Shown here piece after piece: positions 10,816-21,631 of a DNA stretch of 48,748 nucleotides (the stretch's first letter is position 1; every line of letters begins with the position of its first letter). A program made the translations under genes and the position numbers. The notes under the pieces are model-generated. The model made no database searches, had not been told where the DNA came from, and saw only the letters and a program-made list of their open reading frames with translations. The stretch spans positions 1 through 48,748 of the forward strand of contig CAZSDW010000026.1 in NCBI GenBank assembly GCA_964605705.1. The letters run 5' to 3'. The stretch is from CAZSDW01 sp964605705. Its GTDB lineage: Bacteria; Fidelibacterota; UBA2242.

Positions 10816-11926
10816 CTAATTGATCTCCTTTTTAATATTCCACAATAAATACTGATGTAAAAATTCGTTGATATCGCCATCCATGACCGCCTGGATGTTG
10901 GTGTTTTCGTATTTTGTCCGATGATCTTTCACCATTGTATATGGCTGAAAAACATATGATCTGATTTGATTTCCCCAGGATATATCTTTTTTATTTTTCT
11001 CAATTTCCGATTTTTCCTTAGCTAGCTCTTCTTTTTTTAACTGGTACAGACGAGCGCGCAAAATTTTCATTGCGGTTGCTTTATTTTTGTACTGCGAACG
11101 CTCATTCTGGCATTGTACGACGATACCTGACGGGCTATGGGTAATTCGTATCGCAGAATCGGTTTTGTTAACATGCTGTCCACCGGCACCACTGGCTCGG
11201 TAGGTGTCGATCCGCAGATCGTCGGGATTAATTTCAATTTCGATTTCTTCATCAATTTCCGGATAAACGAAAACCGAAGCGAAGGAGGTATGGCGGCGAT
11301 GATTTGCATCAAAAGGTGAAATTCTGACCAAGCGATGAATTCCGGCTTCAGCTTTCAGATAACCATAAGCATAAAGACCTTTAATTTCAATAGTGACTTC
11401 TTTAATTCCGGCTTCGTCGCCTTTGATCAAATCCATAATTTGTGCATCCATTCCGGAGCGTTCAAACCAGCGATTGTACATGCGCAGCAGCATTTCAACC
11501 CAATCCTGGGATTCGGTCCCACCAGCCCCGGGATGAATGGTCATGATCGCGTTTTTTGTATCATCATCGGCACCCAATAATGCCTGCAATTCAAGTTTAT
11601 TGAGTTTTTGATTGAGTTCCTGAATCATCGACAGGACTTCAGGCAACATGGATTCGTCATTTTCCTCAGAGAGAAGTTCAACCAGCTCACTGGCATCATT
11701 ATATAGTTTATGAATGGAGTTAAATTGCTCAACATCAGATTCCAAGAGGCTGATCTGTTGAAGGATCGTTTGTGCAGTTTCGCGATTGTTCCAGAAATCA
11801 GTGCCAGTCGTATTTTTCTGTAATTCTTCTAATTGACGTTGCTTACGATCAACGTCAAAGATACCTCCGTAGTTCAGGTAAACGCGGATTCAACAATTCA
11901 AGTTCTGATTTTATTTCACTGATCAT
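10816..11926 (-). CDS. prfB: Peptide chain release factor 2 (programmed +1 frameshift)
   Basis: Recognises UAA and UGA stop codons and triggers peptide release. The gene is read in two frames. An opening frame of 23 codons from ATG 11926 ends in CTT-TGA. A +1 shift then continues as DVDRKQRQLEELQ to the stop at 10816, giving 369 residues in total (365 in E. coli). The SPF anticodon-like motif falls at residues 203-205 and GGQ at 248-250, nearly the same positions as in E. coli RF2. SPF rather than PAT marks RF2 rather than RF1. The ATG lies 15 bases after the asnC stop without a clear ribosome binding site. Gene callers that ignore the frameshift would start it falsely near 11745. Confidence 0.97.
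11854..11869 (-). promoter_or_regulatory. prfB: prfB +1 programmed frameshift signal
   Basis: The minus strand reads CGGAGG-TAT-CTTTGAC. An internal Shine-Dalgarno-like CGGAGG sits 3 bases before the slippery CTT-T, and the in-frame TGA is followed by C. This matches the well-known bacterial RF2 autoregulatory site: low RF2 makes the ribosome pause at TGA and slip forward, restoring RF2 synthesis. Confidence 0.95.
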
Positions 11927-11940
11927 TGATAATATGCTTC

Positions 11941-12408
11941 TTATTTTTTGATATATTTATCTGCTGGTTTTATTGAGGAGAATTCTTTATAACTGGAGAG
12001 GACAATATAGGTACGGGTTTGGAGTACACCCGGCCAGGTCTGAACTTCCGTGAGCAAATTTTCAAGAGTGGAAGTATTGTCGGTCTGTATCTTCAATAAA
12101 TATGAACCTTCACCGGTAACGGAATGGCATTCGATAATATCGTTGACTTCCCGGGCATTCTGAATCAATTCATGATAGTTTTTTATAGGAGATGTAATCA
12201 CAAATACAAAAGCAGTTACCTCTTTTCCAATAGCTGCATTATTGACCTTTGCATGATAACCATTAATGATACCTTTAGCTTCCAATTTTCGCATCCGTTC
12301 ACTGACGGCGGGAATAGTCAATCCAACTTGTTCAGCAATGCGATTGCGTTGAATTCGTCCGTCTTTCTGGAGGATGTCAAGAATTTGTACATCAATTGAG
12401 TCTATCAT
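11941..12408 (-). CDS. Lrp/AsnC family transcriptional regulator
   Basis: A DNA-binding regulator, usually responsive to amino acids, 155 residues. The N-terminal winged helix-turn-helix has DVQILDILQKDGRIQ, then NRIAEQVGLTIPAVSERM as the recognition region. The C-terminal RAM/AsnC ligand domain contains CHSVTGEGSYLLKI, with the Gly-rich turn typical of effector binding. AAGGAG lies 10 bases before the ATG. It lies 15 bases upstream of prfB and may be co-transcribed with it. The effector and targets are unknown. The lysine genes of this window are far away, and nothing in the sequence links them to it. Confidence 0.9.
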   Translation of the reverse strand: MIDSIDVQILDILQKDGRIQRNRIAEQVGLTIPAVSERMRKLEAKGIINGYHAKVNNAAIGKEVTAFVFVITSPIKNYHELIQNAREVNDIIECHSVTGEGSYLLKIQTDNTSTLENLLTEVQTWPGVLQTRTYIVLSSYKEFSSIKPADKYIKK

Positions 12409-12452
12409 ATTTCTTTTGCTCCTTAAATAAAATAAATGGTTATTTTTAAATA

Positions 12453-12968
12453 TTATGGTCGGTTTATATAATAATCTGCCAAGGCATATGCAGATACGAG
12501 CGCCATGAGCTGTTGTGTCCAGGACATTGAAATTCTTATATACTGGGAGGGTTTCATTGGTACAATGATTGTGTCATTCGGTTTTATTTCAGGGATGATA
12601 TCCAAATTTGCAGTATCTAAAAATTCTTTCACATTAATCCGTGATACGGATCCTCCGTCATTATTTCTCGAGGCATGAATAATTTTTATTTTTGACAGCT
12701 GGGCTGATTCGGTTGGTCCGCCTGCCGAAGAAATAAGTTCAATCAGATCGGTTCCGATCGGTACATCATAAAGTCCGGGCTTCTGGACTTCACCCCAGAC
12801 TTTCACGGTCATCAGTAAGGCATCATTCGTAGTTGAAAGTATATAGCGTGACGCATTTGGACGACCGGAATACATCCCGGTAGTCGTTGTCTGAGTTCGA
12901 ACTGCATCTTGTCCAAAGATTAATCCAAGATTTAGCAAAATGAGTATCGAAATGAAAAATCGCTTCAA
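12453..12968 (-). CDS. Exported SLBB-domain protein
   Basis: 171 residues with a signal peptide (KRFFISILILLNLGLIFG, cut near GQ). A soluble-ligand-binding beta-grasp (SLBB) domain follows at about residues 54-110, with VKVWGEVQKPGLYDVP, then LIELISSAGGPTESAQL. The end IKPNDTIIVPMK matches the second part of SLBB repeats in polysaccharide export proteins. The Wza-type poly-export domain is absent and the C-terminus carries one hydrophobic stretch (LMALVSAYALADYYI), so it is not a complete Wza. The start codon is TTG at 12968, preceded by AGAGGAG. It lies 12 bases after the FN3-like lipoprotein in the porU/porV group. The function is unknown. Confidence 0.75.
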   Translation of the reverse strand: MKRFFISILILLNLGLIFGQDAVRTQTTTTGMYSGRPNASRYILSTTNDALLMTVKVWGEVQKPGLYDVPIGTDLIELISSAGGPTESAQLSKIKIIHASRNNDGGSVSRINVKEFLDTANLDIIPEIKPNDTIIVPMKPSQYIRISMSWTQQLMALVSAYALADYYINRP

Positions 12969-12980
12969 TTGTTCTCCTCT

Positions 12981-13763
12981 TTAATCAACCGAAAAATATT
13001 CCCAATTTGACATTGAACCGCCGATACTGTATTCAATCTGAGTCGAATCATGTACGATGAGATTGGTCAACCAGATTAATTCGATGCACCATTTGTAAGA
13101 TATTCCGGATTCTAAAGACAATTGGTTCGCATAACCGTCTTTGTTATAAGGGATCGACTGATAGAAATCGCCGTAATTTGGTGGTTGGAATCGAGAAATC
13201 CAAATAACTTCTTGAGTATCCAGGGCTTCAAGCCGGATAAGGTATTCTCCTGCGTTGGAATAATTATTGTCATGCCATTTAAATATAGGCTGGTAATCTG
13301 TAATCGTTCCGGTTGGCTCACTTAGATATACCTTTTCATAAAGGCGGTATCGGATTGTGTCTGATGACTGACTCCTATTTCCTGCCTGGTCATAGGCTTT
13401 TAAAAAGTACCTATAATCGGTTCCAAATGAAACTGTATTATCAATAACAGTAGTGTCTATGCCACCTAAACCAAAAGCATTGACATCTGCAATAATTTCA
13501 AATTTATCTTCTAAGTCTGCACTGGAACGATAAACAATATATCCAGATATATCTTCTTCAGAATTAGGTTTCCAGATCAATTGAGTACCATCATCATTAT
13601 GAAACGGGTAAGCGCCGATTTTATATAGATTTTCAGAAGCAGGACTAACTGCCCATTCCGGGGCTGCCGGCGGATTAGGATCCTCAATACTTTCTCCACA
13701 AGAAAAAATATTTAGAATAATAAATATCTGCACAAAGATGACGGAAAATATGGAAAATTTCAA
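12981..13763 (-). CDS. Putative lipoprotein with fibronectin type III-like region
   Basis: 260 residues starting with a lipoprotein signal: a long hydrophobic stretch ending in NIFSC, with the acceptor Cys at residue 22, followed by GES. A Pro-rich linker (PNPPAAPEW) leads into a region with FN3 features: DISGYIVYRSS, then FGTDYRYFLKAYDQAGNRS. A second beta-rich half follows (PIFKWHD, GISYKWCIEL). No catalytic motif is seen. The start overlaps the stop of the porV-like gene (ATGA type), so it belongs to the porU-porV transcript. It may be an accessory envelope protein of that system; this is inference from position only. Confidence 0.7.
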   Translation of the reverse strand: MKFSIFSVIFVQIFIILNIFSCGESIEDPNPPAAPEWAVSPASENLYKIGAYPFHNDDGTQLIWKPNSEEDISGYIVYRSSADLEDKFEIIADVNAFGLGGIDTTVIDNTVSFGTDYRYFLKAYDQAGNRSQSSDTIRYRLYEKVYLSEPTGTITDYQPIFKWHDNNYSNAGEYLIRLEALDTQEVIWISRFQPPNYGDFYQSIPYNKDGYANQLSLESGISYKWCIELIWLTNLIVHDSTQIEYSIGGSMSNWEYFSVD

Positions 13764-14767
13764 ATCTCGATGATTCCTCCGATTCGATGCGTTGCGCCTA
13801 ATTCATGTTTCAAAAATGAGTAATCTAATTTGATGATTCTTTTCATTACCTTAAAATTTAAGCCTAATCCGGTTGCAAAACCAGAATTATTTAAGCCGGT
13901 ACGGATATATAAGCGATTTTTAAAAACTCCTTCAAAACCGTACCGGAAATTGTCATTATAGCGGTATTCCTTTTCCATCGCAAAGTTCAAAAGGATATTG
14001 TATTTTTTGATAGAATGAACGTAAGCCAATGATAAAACCGGATTTAACCGAATTTTATCCTGGCTTTTTGTATTCCAAAATATCATTGTACCGGTCACAT
14101 CCCGTAAAGCATAGCCAATATTCACTTTGCCCATTTTTGCTATTTCAAATACCTCATTACCATCAAAGGAAATTCTACCACCAATGTCTAAACCAATTCC
14201 GTATCCTTCGACATCATATATTTTTTTATGAATGAATTTGAAATTGACGCCGAACGGTATTTCGATATTAAACCTTGAAAAACGCCAACCGAGTTTTAGG
14301 GTCTTTGTTAAATATTGTCCAAAACTGATATAGTATGCTTCTTCAATATCCTTAAAAGAATTAAATGGAGAATGTTGCATTGCTAAGATTGAATCTCGCC
14401 TGGAACCGGGATCGGTTATTTGTCTTAAAATATCCGGATGAAGTGGAATATCATCCACACCGTATCTAATCCAACCAACAGAACCGGTTGATTTTTGGGA
14501 AAAAGGAAAAGCAAATCCAAAATAGTTGTGGTTGGCTAAGCCAAACTGTGAGGTGTACATTAGCCCGAATTGTGGTCTTCTGACATATCCCAAACCGGCA
14601 GGATTGCTGGCGAATGAGGTGATACTGTTATCCAGAGCACCGAGAGTATTTGCCATTGCCTGGGCGCGGGCGCTGACACCGTTTTCGAGAAATGCATCCG
14701 CATATTCACCGCCGAAACACAATGATAGTGTAATTAACAGTGAAGATATTATTCGTAGAAAAGTCAT
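13760..14767 (-). CDS. PorV/PorQ-family outer-membrane protein
   Basis: 335 residues with a signal peptide (FLRIISSLLITLSLCFG). The mature start is typical of the PorV/PorQ (UPF0164) family: YADAFLENGVSARAQAMANT, then DNSITSFASNPAGLGYV. The rest is alternating aromatic and polar segments, as in a beta-barrel of FadL type. In Bacteroidetes, PorV shuttles type IX cargo to the PorU sortase. The start overlaps the porU stop here (ATGA), which supports a PorV-like rather than PorQ-like role. That assignment is inference, since FCB genomes usually carry several paralogues. Confidence 0.8.
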   Translation of the reverse strand: MTFLRIISSLLITLSLCFGGEYADAFLENGVSARAQAMANTLGALDNSITSFASNPAGLGYVRRPQFGLMYTSQFGLANHNYFGFAFPFSQKSTGSVGWIRYGVDDIPLHPDILRQITDPGSRRDSILAMQHSPFNSFKDIEEAYYISFGQYLTKTLKLGWRFSRFNIEIPFGVNFKFIHKKIYDVEGYGIGLDIGGRISFDGNEVFEIAKMGKVNIGYALRDVTGTMIFWNTKSQDKIRLNPVLSLAYVHSIKKYNILLNFAMEKEYRYNDNFRYGFEGVFKNRLYIRTGLNNSGFATGLGLNFKVMKRIIKLDYSFLKHELGATHRIGGIIEI

Positions 14768-17700
14768 CTTGCTTTTGCTATTTTTCCAATGGAACTGACG
14801 GTTTTATTTTTTCCCTGGGCGATCATCTTGTAAAAGTAAACGCCGTTCGCAATAAAATTTTCATTTTCATCACGACCGTCCCATAAAATCTCATGATAGC
14901 CGCCTTCAGCTATATCCAATCCCGTGCTGTAAATCGTTGATTCTTCAAGGATTTTAATCAAACGTCCCGAGATGGTATAAATTTTTATTTTGAAATTTTC
15001 CACCCGTTGAGTTAATTCGTAAATAAACACGGTTCGGTCTTTAAAGGGATTTGGATAATTACCATAATCGATCAATTTTATTTCATTACTGACCGTAAAA
15101 TAGATTTGATCAGTACTGAGGTTTCCGGCTGCGTCTTTCAATTTTACTTCTAAATCATGATCGCCAAATTCGAGTTCAGGTCGAAATTGGGCTGAAATGA
15201 ATCTTCCGGTCGCTAAGGTGTCAGGAATGTTCAATTCACTGAAATTAACAGGATTTCCATCGAGCAATATGATCAGTCCTCTGTTGTCTAATAGGACTCC
15301 GTTTTGATCTTCGCCAATTATCGAAATGTTGGGTTTGTTGGACACATAGGAATTCTGAAAAAACTGCTGACCATCGAGGCTCAATTCTAATTGAGGTGGT
15401 TCTACATCGCTGCATTTGATCAGACTGAATTTACCCGGTTTTATTGATTCGGCGCTAATTGTTGAATCAGTAAACGTTGTGTTTTCTTTAATCCAGAGTT
15501 TCAGGAATGAATCCCAGCGACCAAAAGAAAGTGATTGATCGATGCTGTCAATTCCTGTCATTTTTATCGTTAATGGCTGAAGAAGTGTATCATGCAAGCA
15601 AGGAATGGTGATATTTAAACATTGAAATTGGTCGGAATTATCAAGTGAAATTAAGGAAAATTGAGGCTGGTCACTGATGGATTCAACGGTGTCAATCGCA
15701 AAATGGATAGCGGAAGAGTCAATAATGCTGTTTGGTCCTAAATATATTGAGTAATTGCCAACGCTGATAGTATCGTAACTGATTCCATCAATGCTTGTTC
15801 CGATTGTGGGAAGCAGTGGATAGGTTGATATTAAAATGGAATCAATTAAAACATTATTAGATTCATTAGATTCGTCAATAAAATTTTGCTCATCGAGAAC
15901 AACTTTGAATTTTTGCAGATCAGCGCCCAGAATTCCCGGAACTGAAATAGAAGTGTTGAGATTTGGGTAAAGTTGAAAATGCTCCGTTCCAAAGATCGAT
16001 TCGGTGGCACCGTTTATCCGGTAGGCAGTCAGGGTAGTTGTTATTGTATCGTCGCCGGAATAATTGACGTCGATTATTAATTCCGGAAAGTGTGTGCCGC
16101 CTTGATAGATCTTTTGAATGCTTAAATCCGGTGCGCGCTTGATTTTGACGGAAAAATTCGGACTGACAGTCGTATTCGGTGCCTTATCGAAAACTCTAAA
16201 ACGGACACCAATCAATTTACCTGAGGTTCCTATTGTAATTGGTGATACAGTTTGCCACTTTTGAGACACTTGAGAATCCCGTATCATTTTTTTTGAAAAA
16301 ATATTATCGGGATTTTGGAAACTGCTTATAAATTCAATGCCGTTCTCATCGAGATATTCATAGGCATTGAGGGTATCTAATTCACAAATTATGGAATCAA
16401 AATCAGCGAGTTCTGTCTGAATGGAAATGTCAAAGGGAGTGTTTTTTTCGATAGAGTTTGGAAAAGTTTCGAGATTATAGAAGTTGACTCCCCGGATACT
16501 TAACAATGTAACACCATGTCCATCAAGGCTTTGATCGGCATTTGTAAAATAATAGTTGATGAATGTACTACCGGGATTGATTTCAGTCGGAAGAGTGATT
16601 GATTGTTGAATTGTGGCATTATTAAATGATTGCTGGAGTGGTTCCGAAAACACCCGGTAGGTACTGGAATCATACAATTGGGTATATATTTCACCGGAAC
16701 TGAACGGGAGGTTTCCTGATAATTCAATCGTTTGACCGCTTTCCGGGTTTTCATCATCAATATCAAGACGAGCCTGTTTGTCTGGAAAGGGCAACTGTAA
16801 GGTCGGATCGCCAATTAAATTGAAGGAGTTAACCATTGATTGTTTCAAGTAATCAAAATAGTTATCGGCGAGGTAGGAGATTTTTGCTGCCTGGATTGCT
16901 TCACCGACGGTTATTCCGGAAGTAAAAATGGCATCGTAAAATGGTTTTGCCAGAAGGTAATCATTTTTAATCCAGCCGACGCTGGTTGCTCCCCACAATC
17001 CAATCGAACCGCCATTTTCTGCCAATAACATATGTTCACCAAGTCCGGTCATACTGGCGAAGTCTGCTGTAAAACAAGTTAAACTGGTGATAAAGGGAAG
17101 TTTGTCATAATTATTTAAAAATTCAATATGAGACGTGTTAAAAAGAGAGCGATCAGACCAAACGCCGCCGCCGCCATGCCCCATAAAATTGACCAGTGTC
17201 AAACCGTTGTTTAACAAATAGATTAAAGTATCAGAACCTCCAAAAAACGCTGAACTTCGGGAAGATGGATTAATATAGATTCGGTTAATACTAAACTCTT
17301 TTGGAACCTGCCGATTGATCATATTTTCAGATTGATTTTTAAAAGCATCTTCGTATCCGGCAATAAATAATAATTCATTTCGCCACAGGTCTATAGGAGT
17401 ATTTTCAGAATAATTGATCCTTTTATTAACGGCGATATCCAATTCTTCGATTGTCTTAACTGGCCATCGTCCGATTGAAAATTCAGGGATTCCGCTATAT
17501 TCATCCGTCACCACATACCAGTGATCACTGGGGCATGCGCCATATTTATAAGATTGATAAAAAAAGGCGGGAACTGATTTTTCTTCCTTTATTCCAGAGT
17601 CACCGATCAATAATATATATCTTGGTTTATTTACCCAGTTTTGTCGAACATGAGTAAGGTATTTTTTTATTGCATACGGACTGATAATACCGTCATTGAA

Positions 17701-19700
17701 TTCATTGTAGATATCCTGAATANNNNNNNNNNGCCGTCGTCTCCATCCTGAATATCGACGACCTGAGCCTGAACGCCAATATCTTGATAAAAGGACAGAA
17801 GATTTGCCAGATGACCGCTGAAATTTTGACAGGTAATAATCAGTAGATCGACTGGAAAACTCTCATTTGAAATGTTGAATATTGTGTCTGTGTGAATAGA
17901 AATAGGCGAAAGCATTCCATCGACGGATGCCGCAAAATATTGGGTGTTCCAATCATGAATTTGATCTTCGATAAGGATAGAATAATCCTTGGTCATAGTG
18001 TTATACTTGACGCTGAAATCCATCAGCTTGCTCATTCCGATTTTATAGACCGAGATATCAGATTCTTCGAAGCCATCAATGTTGAAATGATATATTCCCG
18101 TAGGTGTGTTCTGTGGTGAGCAAAAGTCGATTGTCCCATTAAAGGCTTTATATAAGCGGTCATATCCGATTTCCAGGTAATCAAATAGAACCTTATCATA
18201 TTTATTGGTTGGATCATTTCCGGCAACAGAAAGCCGAATTGTATTATCTTCGTGTTTTAGAAAACGATTTAATAATACCTGGCTTTCGTCATTCGTAATT
18301 TGATAAGGCTTTTGATCTGCCCAACTTCCGTCAGCTGCGAAGTAATCATTAATAAAGACTTCAACGCTGTGACTTCCTGACTGATAGGTCAGTCCATGCA
18401 TACCGACATTAATTTCAATTTGATTTACACTGTTACTGTTGGGATAGATTAATTGGAAAGGGTAACTTTTTGTGGTTCCGCCACTTATTCCGGAATCGAA
18501 AAACCAATGGTCTCGTGTATAGGTGGGCAGATCAATGTCAACTTGCCCGAACCTTTCGAAATAAGCATTTTGCTCCACGTGCTGAGTACAGGTATAATCT
18601 GAAGGAACGATAGCCTTTGATGATGGAATTGTTGTTTTTGCTGATTCTTCGGCATAACGTAAACCATACTGATTTCCCCAGGTTAAAAAGAAGACATTTT
18701 TATCGGTGAATGGATCAAATTCGTATTCAGCAACACTATTTTGGTTGCGCTTTCCAAAAAATTCGATATAGTCCGATTTGTCAAATTTGCCATCTGATTC
18801 ACCATTAACATAAATTGCTACCTCTTTACCACGGTTAAACATCTGAAAAGTTCTTGGATCGATCCGTTGAATAGTTGCTCCACTATCAATTAGTGTCGAT
18901 CTGGAGATTCGATATATGCCATCTTGATCAAGTACTATTCTGACAAAATCTTTCCCATAGAGATAGTGATTGCTCAGTTTTGACAATGTTGGCTGAGGTT
19001 TTACTTTGACAGATTTACTTGGGATACCGATTGCATCCAGAACAAGGGTTTCGTCCTCTGGACTTTTATTGATAAATGTTGAATTTTCTGAGATTGATAC
19101 TGAAACATTCAAATCCTGGTGAAAGCGAATTTGTTTTCCATTGTCTATTAATTGATAAGGATAAATCGTCAAACGTGTTAATGGTATATCGTTGAAATAA
19201 CCTAAAAAAGAAATATCGACAATCTCTTTTGGGTATAAATTATTGAGTTGAATTATTTCAGTATCAGTGATTAAGCTTTCCGTACCACCGGATTTTGGAA
19301 TGTCGTTAAATCTTCGGATGATTCCAGGGAGCGGTTCAACCTGTAATTGTTTCCCATTAACATGATAGGAAATATCCTCAGGCACAGTATTGAATATTTT
19401 TGTAAAGTGCGGGAGGGACGGATAGCCGAGACGGCTGTCGTTTTCGAGGGATTCAACTTGGAGAATAATTTCATTATTTTCTGTATAATGAAATTTGGGC
19501 TTTTGGACTTTTGCCTGCCAATTCCAGGAACTGGCATTCTGCCACTGTTCAGATATAACGATGGATTGCGTTGAACTTGCTGGATTTTTTGAATTGGATT
19601 CAGAAGCAATTACGCTTCTTCCAACATAATTAAGAGAGATAATGAAGAAAATTAGATATAAATCGAGGTGGTATTTTTTAACGTGTTTAACGTTTTTCAT
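14764..19700 (-). CDS. porU: PorU-type gingipain-fold (C25) peptidase, interrupted by an assembly gap
   Basis: In the type IX system PorU is the cell-surface sortase that removes the C-terminal signal of secreted proteins. Both sides of the N run at 17723-17732 belong to one protein of roughly 1,640 residues. Upstream are a signal peptide and beta-rich domains (YGKDFVRIVLDQDGIYRIS). Downstream the reading resumes as IQDIYNEFNDGIISPYAIK, then RYILLIGDSG. The caspase-like catalytic pair is visible: His in FMGHGGGG (codon 17173-17175) and Cys in SLTCFTADF (17074-17076). The C-terminus is itself a type IX sorting-like domain (GNYPNPFKDRTVF to the end), as known for PorU. I start at ATG 19700; a TTG at 19709 is possible. 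The frame break is caused by the arbitrary gap length, not by mutation. Confidence 0.88.
17723..17732. other. Assembly gap of ten Ns inside porU
   Basis: Ten consecutive Ns. The frames on the two sides disagree only because ten is not the real missing length. The flanking protein on both sides is clearly PorU: VDIQDGDDG before the gap and IQDIYNEFNDG after it. The similar VDIQD and IQDI strings hint that few residues are missing, or that the sides even overlap. Confidence 0.95.
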
Positions 19701-20463
19701 TCCCAGCAAAAAATAATTTATTTAGCAAACCTCGAAGCATATCCTCATCGACACTGCGATAGAACATCCCTTGATAAGCCAGGGCGATTTTCCGGGTTTC
19801 TTCTGAGATTACAACAACGACGGCATCAGATTCTTCGGAGATACCCAATGCTGCCCGATGTCTGGTGCCGAGCAGTGGATCCAGATCGGGATTATCAGAT
19901 AATGGAAGAATAGCACCAGCTGCCTCAATAATGTCATTTTGAATGATTACGGCGCCATCATGCAGCGGGCTTCCCGGATTGAAAATTGATACAAGCAAGC
20001 TGGAGGACACTTCGGCGTTTACACTTGTAGCGCTGTCGCGAATGGCTTTCAGTCGAACTTCTCTGCCAAGCACCATGAGACCACCCCAGTTGCGGCGAAC
20101 CAGTTCGACGGAGGCATCAATTACAGCATCAATGGTTTTCGATCGCGGTTCTGCAAAAAAACGCCTTAATATTCGGCTTTGACCGATCAATATCAATAGA
20201 CGGCGCAGTTCTGGCTGGAATACAATTACAAAAGCGATGACCCAGACAGTCTGCAGGTGTCCCATCAACCAGGAAAGGCTTTGCAAATTCAGAATCCTTG
20301 CCATGAAGGAAAGCAGGAAGATAATTGCCAACCCGAAGATCATCTGGGATGCCCGCGATCCTCTGAAAAACTGGAAAAGCTTCAGTAAAATCCAATAAAC
20401 AATGACAACATCCAGTACATCCCAGATGGTTATTGTCAGAAATTTTATTGAAAAAAGGGTCAT
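19687..20463 (-). CDS. cdaA: Diadenylate cyclase CdaA
   Basis: Makes cyclic di-AMP from two ATP; the messenger generally controls potassium and osmolyte transport and wall homeostasis. 258 residues: three N-terminal transmembrane helices (about residues 10-90), a short coiled linker, then the DAC/DisA-N domain with the catalytic DGA at 169-171 and RHR at 201-203. This membrane-bound layout is CdaA rather than DisA. It starts directly after the folP stop, and its end overlaps the porU ATG by 14 bases. No CdaR or GlmM regulator is beside it, unlike in Firmicutes. Confidence 0.95.
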   Translation of the reverse strand: MTLFSIKFLTITIWDVLDVVIVYWILLKLFQFFRGSRASQMIFGLAIIFLLSFMARILNLQSLSWLMGHLQTVWVIAFVIVFQPELRRLLILIGQSRILRRFFAEPRSKTIDAVIDASVELVRRNWGGLMVLGREVRLKAIRDSATSVNAEVSSSLLVSIFNPGSPLHDGAVIIQNDIIEAAGAILPLSDNPDLDPLLGTRHRAALGISEESDAVVVVISEETRKIALAYQGMFYRSVDEDMLRGLLNKLFFAGNEKR

Positions 20464-21609
20464 TTAAGATTTCCCCAGAATTGAATCTACGATACGCACT
20501 GCCCGAAGACTCTCTTTGACATCATGAACCCTGACAATGTCAGCACCATTCATGATCGCGGCAGCCAGACTTGCCAGGCTTCCTTCAAGACGCTGATCAA
20601 CAGGTAAATCGAGTAATTTTCCAATGAATGATTTTCTTGATAATCCAACTAAAACCGGTTGTCCCAACGATTTAAATTCATCTAAAAAGCGGAGGATAGT
20701 ATAGTTGTTTTTGACTGTTTTTCCAAATCCTATTCCGGGATCAATTAATATTTTATTGCGATTTATCCCTGTGTCAATGGCAGATTGAATTGCCTGATTA
20801 AGAAATGCTAAAATTTCGTCAATCAGGTTTTCATACCTGGGATCGAGTTGCATATTGCGCGGTGAGCCTTTTATATGCATCAGACAGACTGCAGCATTAT
20901 GTTTTTTAATGATTTTTGCCATCTTCGGGTCGAATGTCAGTCCACTGATATCATTGACAAAATTTGCACCTGCATTCAATGCCTTTTCGGCAACAGCCGA
21001 TTTATAGGTGTCAATAGAAAGAGGAATGTCCGATTGCTTTCGGATAACTTCGATCAAAGGAATCACCCGCTCGAGTTCAGTCTTCAAATCGACCGGTTCA
21101 GCTCCCGGGCGAGTTGATTCGCCGCCAATATCAATGATATCAGCGCCATCATTGATCATTTTCAAAGCAGCTTCCTTTGCAATTTCAGGATTGATGAACT
21201 TGCCACCGTCAGAGAAAGAATCGGGTGTTACATTCAGGATACCCATGACATAGGTTTTTTTTCTGAAATCGAATGTTTCTGAACCAACTTGAAGAGAAGT
21301 TTGGAGAAAGTTGTCGGAAAAAAAATCGAGCAGCTCATCCCTGAGATAATCAAGCCCGAATTCTTGATATTTCAGACTTTCAATCAATCTTAAAAAGTGT
21401 CTCTTGGTACCGGATAAAATTACCGGGGCTTGATCAACTGAACAGGTCGCGGCACCTCGTGATACGGCGCATTCGCCGCCGACTGATAACATCTGTTGTT
21501 TCAGAATATTTGCAGCCGGCGAAGAGACCGGATCGGTTTTCAATAAATAAAATTCACCTTTGGGAATCATGAGATGAATGCCTCCGGGATCGACCGTAAA
21601 GGATTTCAT
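20464..21609 (-). CDS. folP: Dihydropteroate synthase with N-terminal extension
   Basis: Joins p-aminobenzoate to the pterin pyrophosphate in folate synthesis. The TIM-barrel domain begins near residue 118 with GILNVTPDSFSDGG, then IDIGGESTRPGAEP, VNDISGL and DPGIGFGKT, all hallmark loops for pterin, pAba and sulfonamide binding. About 115 residues precede it, where the usual enzyme has 10-20. This extension (ILKQQMLSVGGECAVSRGA) resembles the extra domain seen in some other bacterial DHPS proteins, and its role is unknown to me. The gene lies between ftsH and cdaA with very short gaps. Confidence 0.95.
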   Translation of the reverse strand: MKSFTVDPGGIHLMIPKGEFYLLKTDPVSSPAANILKQQMLSVGGECAVSRGAATCSVDQAPVILSGTKRHFLRLIESLKYQEFGLDYLRDELLDFFSDNFLQTSLQVGSETFDFRKKTYVMGILNVTPDSFSDGGKFINPEIAKEAALKMINDGADIIDIGGESTRPGAEPVDLKTELERVIPLIEVIRKQSDIPLSIDTYKSAVAEKALNAGANFVNDISGLTFDPKMAKIIKKHNAAVCLMHIKGSPRNMQLDPRYENLIDEILAFLNQAIQSAIDTGINRNKILIDPGIGFGKTVKNNYTILRFLDEFKSLGQPVLVGLSRKSFIGKLLDLPVDQRLEGSLASLAAAIMNGADIVRVHDVKESLRAVRIVDSILGKS

Positions 21610-21631
21610 CTCATCAATATAATGAGGAATA

